NCBI GenBank assembly: GCA_001542995.1
Contig: LFLA01000014.1
Span: 1-64,000 of the forward strand
Length of the DNA: 64,000 nucleotides
Direction of reading: 5' to 3'
Source: Nitrospina sp. LS_NOB
GTDB lineage: Bacteria; Nitrospinota; Nitrospinia; Nitrospinales; VA-1
Both the position numbers and the translations under genes were made by a program. Under the pieces are notes generated by a model, which worked only from the letters and a program-made list of their open reading frames with translations, was not told the origin of the DNA and did no database searches. This document shows, one piece after another, positions 35,381 through 43,769 of this stretch; the first letter of the stretch is position 1, and each line of letters begins with the position of its first letter.

Positions 35381-35399
35381 AGATAGATTTTATCTATCT
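35381..35399. promoter_or_regulatory. Perfect 8+3+8 palindrome upstream of dps (operator candidate)
   Basis: AGATAGAT-TTT-ATCTATCT lies 96 bases before the dps ribosome-binding site in an AT-rich leader. There is no following T-tract, so it is more like a repressor site than a terminator. Its placement before a dps-ankyrin-catalase cluster suggests a peroxide- or iron-responsive regulator; the sequence does not match the PerR or Fur consensus closely. Confidence 0.5.
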
Positions 35400-35494
35400 C
35401 GATATAAAAATAATCGATTTGATTAATTTATATATCCCGCCAATAATAGACCTATAAACATTGAAAAAAAACCTGACAAATAAGGAGAAATATA

Positions 35495-35959
35495 ATGAGC
35501 GCAAAAACCGATAAAACTGAGCGCAAAAAAATAGTTAAAGGGATTTCAATGGTCCTTGCCGAATCCTATGTGATATATTTGAAAACGCATAATTTTCATT
35601 GGAATGTGACCGGACCCATGTTCCAACCGCTTCATTCGGTATTTGAAGAACAATATACCGAACTAGCCGGTGCTGTTGATGAAATTGCAGAACGAATCCG
35701 TGCGCTGGGTCTTCCCGCACCCGGTTCGTTTGCAGAATTCCAGAAACTCAGCTCCATTAAAGAAGCATCCGGAACACCTAAAGCCATGGAAATGGTCAAA
35801 GAACTGCTAGACGGCCACAAAACGATTTCTCAAACAGCGTGTAGCGTGGTCACCATTGCACAACAGTTTGGCGATGAGGCAACGGCTGATTTGATGATTC
35901 AAAGAATCCAGGAGCATGACAAAACCGCTTGGATGCTGAGAAGTTTTCTAGAAAACTAA
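35495..35959 (+). CDS. dps: Dps-family ferritin-like DNA-protection protein
   Basis: A mini-ferritin that oxidises Fe(II) with H2O2 and stores iron in a dodecamer. 154 residues. The ferroxidase ligands are visible as the His in THNFHWNVTGPMF, the second His in PLHSVFEEQYTELAGAVDEI, and the Asp/Glu in the same helix (DEIAERIRALG). AAGGAG sits eight bases before the ATG at 35495. It is the first gene of an apparent operon with an ankyrin protein and a catalase, all on the plus strand with short gaps, consistent with peroxide defence. Confidence 0.95.
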   Translation: MSAKTDKTERKKIVKGISMVLAESYVIYLKTHNFHWNVTGPMFQPLHSVFEEQYTELAGAVDEIAERIRALGLPAPGSFAEFQKLSSIKEASGTPKAMEMVKELLDGHKTISQTACSVVTIAQQFGDEATADLMIQRIQEHDKTAWMLRSFLEN

Positions 35960-35990
35960 TTAAATAAATAATTTTTCTCAAGGAGACATC

Positions 35991-36491
35991 ATGAGCAACT
36001 GGGAAATCTATAAAGATACTTTTAATTTGTCAGAGGATATTTTCACGCTGGCAAGAGGTGGCGATATTCTTCGGCTCGGGAGGTTTCTTGACTCAAACCC
36101 CGAGACGGATATCAACCAGAAAAATCATAAGGGTTATTCCCCTTTAATGATTTCGGTTTACAACAGCAACTACTCAACATCCAGGTTGCTGTTGGAAGAA
36201 GGTGCCGATCCCAATTCCTCGGATTTTTCGGGGAATACGATCCTTATGGGAGCGGCTTTTAAAGGAGATGTGGAAATGGTAGCTCTCCTTGTTCAACGAG
36301 GTGCTGAGAAGGATCTAAAAAATCACAATGGTCTGACAGCCGAACAATGGGCCAGCGCATTTGGTCGCACGGATGTCATTTCAATCTTAAAGCTCGAAGC
36401 AAACCACTCAAGATTCCAAAACATGATGAATGCAGTAAAAGTCATATGGGGATTTTTGAAGCCAAATACCAGAAAGGAAGCAATAGCATGA
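35991..36491 (+). CDS. Ankyrin-repeat protein linked to catalase
   Basis: 166 residues with about four ankyrin repeats: [55 protein letters not shown] and [24 protein letters not shown] precedes the ATG. It overlaps the catalase start by ATGA (36488-36491), so the two are translationally coupled. In Pseudomonas an ankyrin protein (AnkB) coded next to katB is needed for full catalase activity. The same pairing here suggests an accessory or stabilising role, though AnkB is periplasmic and no signal peptide is seen here. Confidence 0.9.
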   Translation: MSNWEIYKDTFNLSEDIFTLARGGDILRLGRFLDSNPETDINQKNHKGYSPLMISVYNSNYSTSRLLLEEGADPNSSDFSGNTILMGAAFKGDVEMVALLVQRGAEKDLKNHNGLTAEQWASAFGRTDVISILKLEANHSRFQNMMNAVKVIWGFLKPNTRKEAIA

Positions 36492-37918
36492 GTGATAAAA
36501 AATTAACCACAGCCGGGGGACACCCTGTATCGGAGAATCAACATAGCATGACAGCCGGAGAGAGAGGCCCTGTGCTGATTCAGGATTTTAGTCTGATTGA
36601 AAAACTGGCTCATTTTAACCGGGAAAAAATTCCCGAAAGAATTGTCCACGCCAAAGGTTCCGGAGCCTATGGAACGTTCACGGTGACTCAGGATATTTCC
36701 AAATACACCCGGGCCAGCGTATTCAGCAAGATTGGCAAAAAGACCGATGTCTTTCTAAGGTTTTCCACCGTTGCAGGTGAAAAGGGCTCGGCCGATACCG
36801 AACGCGATCCCAGAGGTTTCGCGGTTAAGTTTTACACGGATGAAGGTATCTGGGATATTGTCGGTAACAACACGCCGGTATTTTTTGAAAGAGATCCTAT
36901 GAAGTTTCCGGACTTTGTCCATTCGCAAAAGCGCGATCCGGAAACGGGCTATAAGAACCCAAAACGAATGTGGGATTACTGGCAGAGTGCTCCACAGGCG
37001 CTTCATCAAATGACCATTCTTTTCAGTGACCGGGGCATCCCCGATGGCTACCGTTTTATGAATGGTTATGGCAGTCACGCCTTTGGTCTCTGGAATAAAG
37101 ATGGCGAAAGGTTTTGGGTAAAATTTCATTTTAAATCAGCCCAGGGAATCAAATGCCTGTCGGGTGAAAAGGCAGCGCAGATTGCCGGGGAAGATCCGGA
37201 TTATGCAGGGAGAGACCTTTTTGAAGCGCTCGAAAGAAAAGAATTTCCTAAATGGAATGTAAAAGTCCAGATCATGCCGCAAAAAGACGCCGAAACCCGC
37301 TCTTATAATCCTTTTGACCTGACAAAAGTCTGGCCTCACAAGGAGTATCCGTTGATGGATGTGGGTGTGATGGAGCTCAATAGAAATCCGGAAAACTATT
37401 TTGCCGAGGTGGAGCAAGCGGCATTCTCACCGTCCAATCTGCCGCCTGGAATTTGTGCGTCTCCAGACAAAATGCTACAAGCTCGGATGTTTGCCTATTC
37501 GGATGCCCAGAGGTACCGGATCGGTGCAAATTACCAGGCGTTACCTGTAAACCGTCCCAAAAACGAGGTGAACAATTACCAGCGGGACGGAGCGCTTCGT
37601 TTTGATGGGAATTCCGGGGCTCAGGATAATTACCAGCCCAATACTTTTGGGGGACCCGTTGAAGATCCATCTGTAAAAGAACCGCCTCTTGAAATTTCAG
37701 GAGATGCGGACCGTTATAATTCGCATCAGAGGAATGACGATTATTCCCAAGCCGGTGCGCTTTATAACATCATGTCAGAAGATGAAAAAGATCGGCTGAC
37801 GAGCACTATTGCAGGGACAATGCAATCCATCCCTAAGGATTTGGCATTGAAAAACATCGCGCATTTTAAAAAGTGCGACAGCGATTATGGCAATCGAATA
37901 GAAAAAAAGCTGGGCTGA
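36488..37918 (+). CDS. katA: Monofunctional haem catalase (clade 3 type)
   Basis: Decomposes H2O2 to water and oxygen. 476 residues from ATG 36488, the small-subunit size. The distal histidine is in [14 protein letters not shown], the distal asparagine in [10 protein letters not shown], and the proximal haem tyrosine in [19 protein letters not shown]-region residues and the C-terminal [10 protein letters not shown] segment are present. There is no signal peptide. It is coupled to the upstream ankyrin gene and followed by a strong terminator, so dps-ank-katA is a closed unit. Confidence 0.97.
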   Translation: MSDKKLTTAGGHPVSENQHSMTAGERGPVLIQDFSLIEKLAHFNREKIPERIVHAKGSGAYGTFTVTQDISKYTRASVFSKIGKKTDVFLRFSTVAGEKGSADTERDPRGFAVKFYTDEGIWDIVGNNTPVFFERDPMKFPDFVHSQKRDPETGYKNPKRMWDYWQSAPQALHQMTILFSDRGIPDGYRFMNGYGSHAFGLWNKDGERFWVKFHFKSAQGIKCLSGEKAAQIAGEDPDYAGRDLFEALERKEFPKWNVKVQIMPQKDAETRSYNPFDLTKVWPHKEYPLMDVGVMELNRNPENYFAEVEQAAFSPSNLPPGICASPDKMLQARMFAYSDAQRYRIGANYQALPVNRPKNEVNNYQRDGALRFDGNSGAQDNYQPNTFGGPVEDPSVKEPPLEISGDADRYNSHQRNDDYSQAGALYNIMSEDEKDRLTSTIAGTMQSIPKDLALKNIAHFKKCDSDYGNRIEKKLG

Positions 37919-37957
37919 GCACAGTGACTGGCCACTAGTTACTTTGTTGAGGCGGGC

Positions 37958-37990
37958 GGGGGTTACGGTTCAGGCCGTAACCCCTTTATT
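37958..37990 (+). terminator. Terminator after katA
   Basis: GGGGTTACGG and CCGTAACCCC form a 10-bp GC-rich stem with a short loop, followed by TTTATTTCTT. Confidence 0.85.
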
Positions 37991-38133
37991 TCTTATTGAC
38001 GCTGGGTAAATTCGCAATATTAATTTAAATCGTTTTTCCAAAGGTCGTAGGTACAGGATTGACATTTTCCAGCCTGCCTTTGTATTGAGCCCTTACCATT
38101 CTCAAAACCTTTTGAAATATCGAAAGCCTCGCC

Positions 38134-38693
38134 ATGAGCCCCAATCCGGAACGCCGAGCCAAAATTCTCATCGTGGATGACTCGAAAACCATTGTCGCCC
38201 TCATTAAATCCATCCTGAAAGAAGACTACGACACCGTTACTGCCAGCAACGGATTTGAGGCCATCGAAGTTAACAATCGGACAAAGCCCGACCTCATCCT
38301 CATGGATGTGGAAATGCCGGTTATGGATGGTTTTGAGGCCTGCAAAAAAAAATCAAAGAACAAAGCAAAAATACCTTCATCCCTATCATCTTCATCACCA
38401 GCAAAGGGGATTTGCAAAGACGGAAAATCCTTCTACCGCCTAACAGCAAACTGATCTGCTACACGGATGGGCTCACCGAAGCCCGGGCAAGGGTACCGAT
38501 ATGTATGGCTTGAATCGGTTGGGGAAAAAATCTCTGGAGTTGGGCCAATCCCAAAACGCCAATGAACTGGGACTTGCCCTCAAAAAAAATGCGCAGGATT
38601 TTCTCGGCGAGTGCGAATTCACCGACGACTTCACCCTGGTAATTGTGGAAGTCGCCGCCAGCGTGATGCTGGTCGCAAACCACCACGGGTAAC
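38134..38693 (+). pseudogene. Decayed response regulator / SpoIIE-type phosphatase
   Basis: ATG 38134 opens a normal receiver domain: KILIVDDSKTIVALIKS with the acidic pocket, ASNGFEAIEV, and LILMDVEMPVMDGFEAC with the phospho-acceptor Asp. At the A9 run 38344-38352 the frame is lost; one base back it continues with KIKEQSKNTFIPIIFITSKGD. Directly afterwards comes KLICYTDGLTEARA, the core of a PP2C/SpoIIE phosphatase, so most of the phosphatase domain is deleted. A second shift leads into DMYGLNRLGKKSLELG and a final FTDDFTLVIVEV. The ending then runs into a repeat copy. At least two frameshifts and one internal deletion make this a remnant of an RsbU-like regulator. Confidence 0.8.
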
Positions 38694-38780
38694 TGGCAAT
38701 GGCTTTTTAAACGCTCTCGGCTTAAGAAGCTCCTGCCCATTGGGTCCAGCGTCACGCTGGTGGTTGTGGTTTGAGGCATT
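38645..38780. repeat. Dispersed palindromic repeat with inverted ends
   Basis: This copy is bounded by CCAGCGTGATGCTGG (about 38658) and CCAGCGTCACGCTGG (about 38745). Flanking AAACCACCAC and GGTGGTTGTGGTTT also pair, so the whole unit of roughly 135 bases can fold on itself. CTCTCGGCTTAAGAAG lies in the middle. The left end provides the last codons of the decayed regulator gene. Confidence 0.8.
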
Positions 38781-38833
38781 ATTTGGTATAAAGGTTGTTT
38801 TCCTATAACCTTTAAACACTGGCGCAAACGATT

Positions 38834-39040
38834 ATGGCAAACGTAGAAAAATTGCAGGAACACCTTAAAAAGGCTAAATCCAAACTGGCGGAGTCCAAAG
38901 GAGACGCAGCTGAAATCCGCAAATTAAAAAAGAAAACCAAACGGCTGGCCAGAAAGTTCAACAAAATCACCGCTACCGAAAAAATGGCCGAACTGAAAAA
39001 GAAAAAGAAGAAAGACCGTAAAGAAGCTTCCTCAGACTAA
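38834..39040 (+). CDS. Small lysine-rich protein (68 aa)
   Basis: A very basic helical peptide (about a third Lys/Arg) beginning ANVEKLQEHLKKAKSKLAES and ending in the run LKKKKKKDRKEASSD. The regular heptad-like pattern, clean start and lack of a competing frame favour a real gene. The composition fits a nucleic-acid- or ribosome-associated protein; that is inference only. No ribosome-binding site stronger than GGCG is seen. It follows a repeat copy and precedes gatC. Confidence 0.68.
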   Translation: MANVEKLQEHLKKAKSKLAESKGDAAEIRKLKKKTKRLARKFNKITATEKMAELKKKKKKDRKEASSD

Positions 39041-39089
39041 CCGGGCCGCGCCCGGTGGACGTGATATTTTCCTGTAGCTGTGATGACAT

Positions 39090-39175
39090 CTTCATTATTC
39101 TTCATGCCCTGTAGGGGTAAATCCAGAAACTTAGATCGCCACGCTCCTTACAGTCGCTCGCGATGACGAACAGTG
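39090..39175. repeat. Palindromic intergenic element of a second type
   Basis: TTCATGCCCTGTAGGGGTAA is a module of the main repeat family. It is followed by GATCGCCACGCTCC and GTCGCTCGCGATGACG, an inverted pair around CTTACA. This half resembles the widespread short palindromes of the GATTGC...GCAATGAC type found between genes in many genomes. No ORF is present here. Confidence 0.6.
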
Positions 39176-39221
39176 TGGGTTCTAATATTCGTGGGGCTTG
39201 AACAACTTTATAAAGAGGTAC

Positions 39222-39503
39222 ATGGTGTCCTTTGATATTGAACATATGGCCGTGCTGGCACGGTTGAAATTGACCCCTGATGAAAAAGTACGGCTCTCGG
39301 ACCAAATGGGGACGATTCTCCAATACATCAAAAAACTCGACGGACTCAACACCGATGACGTGGAGCCGACGGCGCATGTGCTAGGAATCAATAACGTGTT
39401 CCGCGATGATGAACCGGCAACAAAACCCCTCGCTGATCACAACCCGATATCCGATTCACCGGCACACAACAAAGGGCATTACGAAGTCCCGAAGATCCTT
39501 TAA
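39222..39503 (+). CDS. gatC: Aspartyl/glutamyl-tRNA amidotransferase subunit C
   Basis: The small scaffold subunit of the GatCAB complex, which amidates Glu-tRNA-Gln and Asp-tRNA-Asn. 93 residues from ATG 39222, with AAAGAGG upstream; an earlier in-frame ATG at 39198 is less likely. Typical motifs are HMAVLARLKLTPDEKVRL, MGTILQYIKKLDGLNTDDVE and FRDDEPA. gatA follows after seven bases. gatB is not in the window. Confidence 0.94.
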   Translation: MVSFDIEHMAVLARLKLTPDEKVRLSDQMGTILQYIKKLDGLNTDDVEPTAHVLGINNVFRDDEPATKPLADHNPISDSPAHNKGHYEVPKIL

Positions 39504-39510
39504 ATCCTAT

Positions 39511-40962
39511 ATGCACCGCACAACCATCACCCAGGCCCGGGAACTTCTCAATAATAAAAAACTCAGTTCCGTACAATTAACCGAGGCCGTGTTCGCCCGC
39601 ATCGACCAGGTGGAAGGCAAGGTCCAAGCATTCGTGCACCTGACGCGCGAGAAAGCTTTGGAGCAGGCCAAGAAGGCAGATGCCCGGATCGCCGCTGGGG
39701 AAGAAGCCCCGCTTCTCGGTGTCCCTATCGCGCTTAAAGATTTAATCTGCACCGAAGGCAGTCGCACCACCTGCTCATCAAAAATTTTAGACCAGTTTGT
39801 TTCTCCTTATAACGCCACTGTCACCGAGAGATTGTATCAGGCCGGAGCCGTGATCGTGGGCAAGACCAATATGGACGAGTTTGCCATGGGGTCTTCCAAC
39901 GAAAACTCGCATCACCACCCGACGATGAATCCCTGGGCGTTGGACCGGGTTCCCGGTGGTTCCAGCGGAGGTTCTTCCGCCGCAGTTTCGGCGCACGAAT
40001 GCGTCGCCGCGCTCGGCAGTGATACCGGCGGTTCCATCCGCCAGCCGGCCAGCTTTTGCGGCGTGACCGGATTGAAACCTACTTACGGCCGGGTGTCGCG
40101 GTTTGGTCTGGTGGCTTTTGCCTCCTCTCTCGATCAGATCGGGCCGTTGACCAAAACCGTAGCCGATGCAGCGACTTTGATGAACGTGATCGGCGGAAAA
40201 GACCCGCGCGATTCCACCTCCGCCGATGTCGCGCTTCCCGATTTCACTCAGGCTCTGCAAAAAGATGTGAAGGGCATGAAGCTCGGCATTCCCAAAGAAT
40301 ACTTCACCACCGGCGGGATCAATCCGGAAGTTGAAAAATTAGTGCAAGAAGGCATCCGTACGCTTGAGTCATTGGGAATGCAGACGGTGGAAGTTTCCCT
40401 GCCGCATCTCGACTACGCCGTCGCCGCCTATTACATCATCGCCTGCGCCGAAGCCAGTACCAACCTTTCGCGCTACGACGGTGTCAAATATGGTTATCGC
40501 ACCGAGAAGTCCGACAGCCTCGTCAATATGTATGAGAACACCCGCGAGGAAGGTTTTGGCGAAGAGGTAAAGCGGCGAATTATTCTTGGAACCTTCGTGC
40601 TCAGTTCCGGTTACTACGATGCCTATTATTTGAAAGGCCAGAAGGTGCGAACATTGATCAAGCAGGATTTTGAAAACGCGCTGGGGCAATGCGATGTCAT
40701 CGCCTCACCGGTCGCCCCCTACCCGGCTTTCAAACTCGGGGAAAAACTGGACGATCCGTTACAGATGTATCTGGCAGATATTTATACCATCTCCGCTAAC
40801 CTGGCGGGCATACCGGCGATGTCGATCCCCTGCGGCTTTGCCAAGGGCCTCCCTGTCGGGTTGCAGTTGATGAGCAGGCATTTTGATGAAGAAAGCCTGA
40901 TTACGGTCGGGCATAAATTCCAGCAAACCACTGACTTTCATACCAAGGAAGCCCCTCTTTAA
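39511..40962 (+). CDS. gatA: Aspartyl/glutamyl-tRNA amidotransferase subunit A
   Basis: The amidase subunit that frees ammonia from glutamine. 483 residues from ATG 39511; an upstream in-frame extension overlaps gatC and is not used. The Ser-cisSer-Lys catalytic triad is visible: Lys in GVPIALKDLI, and the two serines in VPGGSSGGSSAAVSAHE and GSDTGGSIRQPASFCG. Other markers are KTNMDEFAMGSSNENSHH and LKPTYGRVSRFGLVAFASSL. The stop lies inside the stem of a terminator. Confidence 0.98.
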   Translation: MHRTTITQARELLNNKKLSSVQLTEAVFARIDQVEGKVQAFVHLTREKALEQAKKADARIAAGEEAPLLGVPIALKDLICTEGSRTTCSSKILDQFVSPYNATVTERLYQAGAVIVGKTNMDEFAMGSSNENSHHHPTMNPWALDRVPGGSSGGSSAAVSAHECVAALGSDTGGSIRQPASFCGVTGLKPTYGRVSRFGLVAFASSLDQIGPLTKTVADAATLMNVIGGKDPRDSTSADVALPDFTQALQKDVKGMKLGIPKEYFTTGGINPEVEKLVQEGIRTLESLGMQTVEVSLPHLDYAVAAYYIIACAEASTNLSRYDGVKYGYRTEKSDSLVNMYENTREEGFGEEVKRRIILGTFVLSSGYYDAYYLKGQKVRTLIKQDFENALGQCDVIASPVAPYPAFKLGEKLDDPLQMYLADIYTISANLAGIPAMSIPCGFAKGLPVGLQLMSRHFDEESLITVGHKFQQTTDFHTKEAPL

Positions 40963-40976
40963 CAAAGGGGGTTTTC
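40951..40976 (+). terminator. Terminator overlapping the gatA stop codon
   Basis: CCCCTCTTT and AAAGGGGG pair around AAC, followed by TTTTC. The gatA TAA sits in the loop. Confidence 0.7.
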
Positions 40977-41283
40977 ACTCCTCCCAAAGTAGTTTGTAAA
41001 TAATTTTTACTCCGGTTCCAAGATTTAAAAAGATTGCTTCCAAATTAAAAAAAATTATCTGAGAATTTTATCACGAAAAGGTAAAACAAGCCTCAACCTG
41101 AAAAATAAACTCAGAAAATCCTCCGTTTTTTCTTATATTTTTTGTCTCGGATGCAAAGCTATCTCCTCGTATTATTATTTAAGACAACATATCAGCTTGA
41201 TCTTCCCGATATAAAGGAGCCTTTGCGTAAGTCGATAAAGCAGAAAAGCGAGATGCTTCGAGATACCCCTACGGGGCAGTTAA
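40977..41283. other. AT-rich intergenic region without a gene
   Basis: About 300 bases, rich in A/T runs, between the gatA terminator and the IS fragment. I find no ORF or stable RNA. It ends with ACCCCTACGGGGCAG at about 41264-41278, a module of the dispersed repeat family. Confidence 0.55.
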
Positions 41284-41428
41284 TTAAGCCACATTTTTTT
41301 TCTCATACTCATCTGGGCTGAGGCAGCCGAGATAAGAATGGCGGCGTTCCGATTGTAAGACACTTCGATATGCTCAAAAATAGCCGTCTTGGCTTCCTGA
41401 AGGGTGTTGTAAGTTTTTGGGTGAAATA
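41284..41428 (-). pseudogene. IS3-family transposase C-terminal fragment (frameshifted)
   Basis: On the minus strand the sequence reads TYNTLQEAKTAIFEHIEV and YNR, then after one missing base near 41350 ERRHSYLGCLSPDEYEKKN and a TAA at 41284-41286. This is the C-terminus of the IS3-type OrfB integrase, with the E-A-x-x-A-I-F-E-Y-I-E helix and the RRHS-LG-SP-E ending. Only about 48 codons survive, and no terminal inverted repeat or second IS end is seen. The fragment joins directly to a chemotaxis-receptor tail that lies on the other strand. Confidence 0.85.
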
Positions 41429-41563
41429 TCTCAAAACATTTCCGGTGTCTCATCCGCCGCTGAAGAAACAACGCAAGGCTCCAGCCAGACCAAGGACGCC
41501 GCAGGCGAGCTTTCAAAATTCGCGGTCGAACTGCAAGGTTTGGTGACTAAGTTTAAAATTTAA
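41420..41563 (+). pseudogene. Methyl-accepting chemotaxis protein, C-terminal remnant
   Basis: The plus strand reads GEISQNISGVSSAAEETTQG, then SSQTKDAAGELSKFAVELQG, and ends LVTKFKI with TAA at 41561-41563. This is the end of the cytoplasmic helical bundle of an MCP, including the methylation-region pattern S-S-A-A-E-E-T. The rest of the receptor is missing; the break falls at the IS3 fragment. The gene was therefore cut by insertion or recombination, and no start remains. A terminator follows the stop. Confidence 0.85.
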
Positions 41564-41586
41564 ACCCCTGCATGGTATGAACAAAA

Positions 41587-41618
41587 AACCCCTGTCCTCG
41601 GGCAGGGGTTTTTATTTT
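41587..41618. terminator. Bidirectional-type terminator
   Basis: AACCCCTG and CAGGGGTT form an 8-bp stem with a TCCTCGGG loop, followed by TTTATTTTAG. It serves the lost chemotaxis gene (plus) and lies against the stop of the dehydrogenase (minus); the A-rich stretch on the other side would also allow minus-strand termination. Confidence 0.8.
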
Positions 41619-42564
41619 AGCCCAACTCACCGCTATTGATTCTTTTGGCCAGCTCCTCGACAAACCGTTCCAGATATTCTGGAGAAGCCGCTGACAGGTG
41701 CGGTTGAATGAGAACGTTGTCAGTCTCCCACAATTGCGAGGATTCGGGCAAAGGTTCCTCTTCAAACACATCGAGGTAGGCCCCGGCAATTTCCCCGGTT
41801 CTTAACGCCTCAACCAGATCACTCTCCCGACAGACATTCCCCCGTCCCACATTATAAAAATAGCAGGACTTCGGCAAGGCCTTGAAATGTTCTGCCTGAA
41901 GGATTGCGTCAGTCTCATCTCCTCCTGGTAAAGCGCAGATCAAGTGATCGGTTTTTGCAAAAACTTCTTGCCAGTTTTCAAAAGTGCGAATTCGATCTGC
42001 AGTGGAAAAATAACGTGGAACAGGAAAAAGGTTTCTTTTAATTCCCGTAATAGTACATCCAAATGGTTTCAGCCTTTCAGCGATGACATTGCCGATTCTT
42101 CCAAACCCTAAAATGGTAACCCGGCTTTTGTAGAGCGAGTTCAGTTTTTCAGAGATCTTAACCCGTGCCCATTTTTTCTGTTGCTGCATGGTTGCCGATA
42201 AAGAAAAGGCTTTCAAAAAATAAAGCATGGCTCCGACAACGCTTTCGGCCATCAAGCTTCCGTGGAACCCGCCGAATAAAATTTCCACATTTTCAGGAGG
42301 CTCAAATCGGATCCAGTCATTGCCCGCCGCAGGCGTGGCGATGAGCTTTAACTGAGGTGCCGATTTCAGCCACCGTTCCTTAAAAACCCAGACAATCACC
42401 GCCTGAGCCTTAGGCAGGCGGTCTTGGAAGTCCTTAGAGTTCTGGCAGACTTCCACTTTTAATCCGGGAACCTGGCTCTCCAACAAAGCTTTATGTTCCG
42501 GCTTAAAGTTCCATGCCTCAACATGAGGATGGGTTAAATAAACCAGAATATTTTTGATGGACAT
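41617..42564 (-). CDS. D-isomer 2-hydroxyacid dehydrogenase family protein
   Basis: An NAD(P)-dependent dehydrogenase of 315 residues. The Rossmann domain contains VTILGFGRIGNVIAERLKPF (G-x-G-x-x-G), then TDHLICALPGGDETDAIL, the active-site arginine region YFYNVGRGNVCRESDLVEAL, and the Glu/His pair in DVFEEEPLPESSQLW and LIQPHLSAAS. It resembles the glyoxylate/hydroxypyruvate reductase branch; the substrate is open. It has its own promoter region and no operon partner. Confidence 0.93.
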   Translation of the reverse strand: MSIKNILVYLTHPHVEAWNFKPEHKALLESQVPGLKVEVCQNSKDFQDRLPKAQAVIVWVFKERWLKSAPQLKLIATPAAGNDWIRFEPPENVEILFGGFHGSLMAESVVGAMLYFLKAFSLSATMQQQKKWARVKISEKLNSLYKSRVTILGFGRIGNVIAERLKPFGCTITGIKRNLFPVPRYFSTADRIRTFENWQEVFAKTDHLICALPGGDETDAILQAEHFKALPKSCYFYNVGRGNVCRESDLVEALRTGEIAGAYLDVFEEEPLPESSQLWETDNVLIQPHLSAASPEYLERFVEELAKRINSGELG

Positions 42565-42866
42565 CGTTCTTCACCGCAAAAAATATAAGGTTTCCGTTTA
42601 CAGCAAAAACTAAATGACCCCACGATTTCAGGCCCACAGGGTTTTCTATCAGAGAGTAAATGACTTGGATAACCGATGCTTAGAGTGTGCACACAAGTTA
42701 ACACTTTTATCCAATATCATAACTGCCCGAAAACCAATAGATTTACTCGCAAATCAATAACTTTTTAAAAAATTTGGGTTTACTTGATTGGCTCCATTTT
42801 GGCCCGGTTTTTGCTTTATCTGGTAATAGCAATTAATAAATGTTTTTCAACTTCAGGAGGAGCATC
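42565..42866. other. Divergent intergenic region before the HU/IHF gene
   Basis: About 300 bases of AT-rich sequence between the divergently transcribed dehydrogenase and the HU/IHF gene. Apart from the sigma-54-type promoter listed separately, I see no ORF or hairpin worth naming. Confidence 0.5.
42799..42815 (+). promoter_or_regulatory. Sigma-54 (RpoN)-type promoter for the HU/IHF gene
   Basis: TTGGCCCGGTTTTTGCT matches the consensus YTGGCACGR-N3-TTGCW at all but one defined position. GG (42801-42802) and GC (42813-42814) are exactly 12 bases apart, as required for -24/-12 promoters. The expected start near 42826 leaves a leader of about 40 bases before ATG 42867. Confidence 0.62.
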
Positions 42867-43223
42867 ATGGCACGAGCGCAATTGGTGAGCAAGTTGTCGT
42901 CGCGAATGGATGTGACCAAAAAAGAAGCCGCTCTTTATTTGACGGCGTTTCTGGATTCAATCATGGAGACCCTATACAAAGACGGTCGTGTGGTCGTTCA
43001 GGGATTTGGATCATTCAAGGTCAACGAATATAAAGCCCGGACTGCGAAAAAACCACTGACGGGAGAATTTTTTCAACTACCGGTACGTCGCAAACCCAGT
43101 TTTCATGCAGGTAAAGAATTGCGCGAACGCGTGAACGCGGAAATGGTGCAGGTGCAAGAAGCCGAAGCGTTGATCCGCCGCCTTCAAACTCCAGAAAATG
43201 TGTTCAGCGTTTCAGCGGGGTAG
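42867..43223 (+). CDS. HU/IHF-family DNA-binding protein
   Basis: A dimeric DNA-bending protein, 118 residues, slightly longer than typical HU. CAGGAGGAG sets ATG 42867. Motifs: LVSKLSSRMDVTKKEAALYL, VVVQGFGSFKVNEYKARTAK (the G-F-G-S-F turn), and PVRRKPSFHAGKELRERV in place of the usual arm-end R-N-P and F-x-P-G/S-K-x-L-K segment. The C-terminal extension (QEAEALIRRLQTPENVF) is not part of the family core. The apparent RpoN promoter is unusual for a nucleoid protein and suggests a conditional role. Confidence 0.93.
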   Translation: MARAQLVSKLSSRMDVTKKEAALYLTAFLDSIMETLYKDGRVVVQGFGSFKVNEYKARTAKKPLTGEFFQLPVRRKPSFHAGKELRERVNAEMVQVQEAEALIRRLQTPENVFSVSAG

Positions 43224-43339
43224 AACATATCCCCGCGCGCGAACCTTGCTAGCCGTTCGCGGGAATTGTGGTATGATTATGTTTCAGGACACGACTCCTG
43301 ATTTCAGGATGAATGTTTCTTCATTCAAGGAGCCTCGGC

Positions 43340-43609
43340 ATGTCCAGGGACACCTGTAGCAAATGTGGTGAAAAAAGCATCCTCAAGGGCGATATCAGCC
43401 TGAGAACCAGCAAGGATAAGGAACTGATCATGGTGGTTCGGCAGGATCACGGGGTCGAGAAAAGTGTCCCCTTGCAACCCAGCATCTGTGCCCAATGCGG
43501 TTTTGTCGATTTATATGTGCACGATCCGATCCACTTGAAAATCAGCACCGAAGACAAGCCGATCAACCCCGATTTTAAGCAACGCCCTCTTCTTGAATCC
43601 GATTTTTAA
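43340..43609 (+). CDS. Zinc-ribbon hypothetical protein (89 aa)
   Basis: Two C-x2-C knuckles, CSKCGEKS at residues 6-13 and CAQCGFVDLYVHDP at 52-65, frame a beta-rich middle. This is a zinc-ribbon layout seen in small nucleic-acid- or protein-binding proteins. ATG 43340 is used because AAGGAG lies seven bases upstream; an earlier ATG at 43313 is not preceded by one. Function is unknown. It stands between the HU/IHF gene and the succinate dehydrogenase genes, with separate gaps on both sides. Confidence 0.78.
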   Translation: MSRDTCSKCGEKSILKGDISLRTSKDKELIMVVRQDHGVEKSVPLQPSICAQCGFVDLYVHDPIHLKISTEDKPINPDFKQRPLLESDF

Positions 43610-43769
43610 ATCCCTTCCTTCAAATGTTTACCGGTTTGATTATTTTACCCTTCGCCAGTGTTAACTCTTGTGTGATACCCATTTATACGCCAAAATGTAA
43701 ATGTAGCTTGGGAGTGTGCCGGTTCGAATTTCTTTAATTGAGCAATCAGGTTTTATTTCGTTCTCCTTA

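Noticed and set aside
43700-43745. GCCGGTTCGAATTTC as a tRNA 3' part
   Set aside because: No matching acceptor stem upstream, and it overlaps the sdhC leader.
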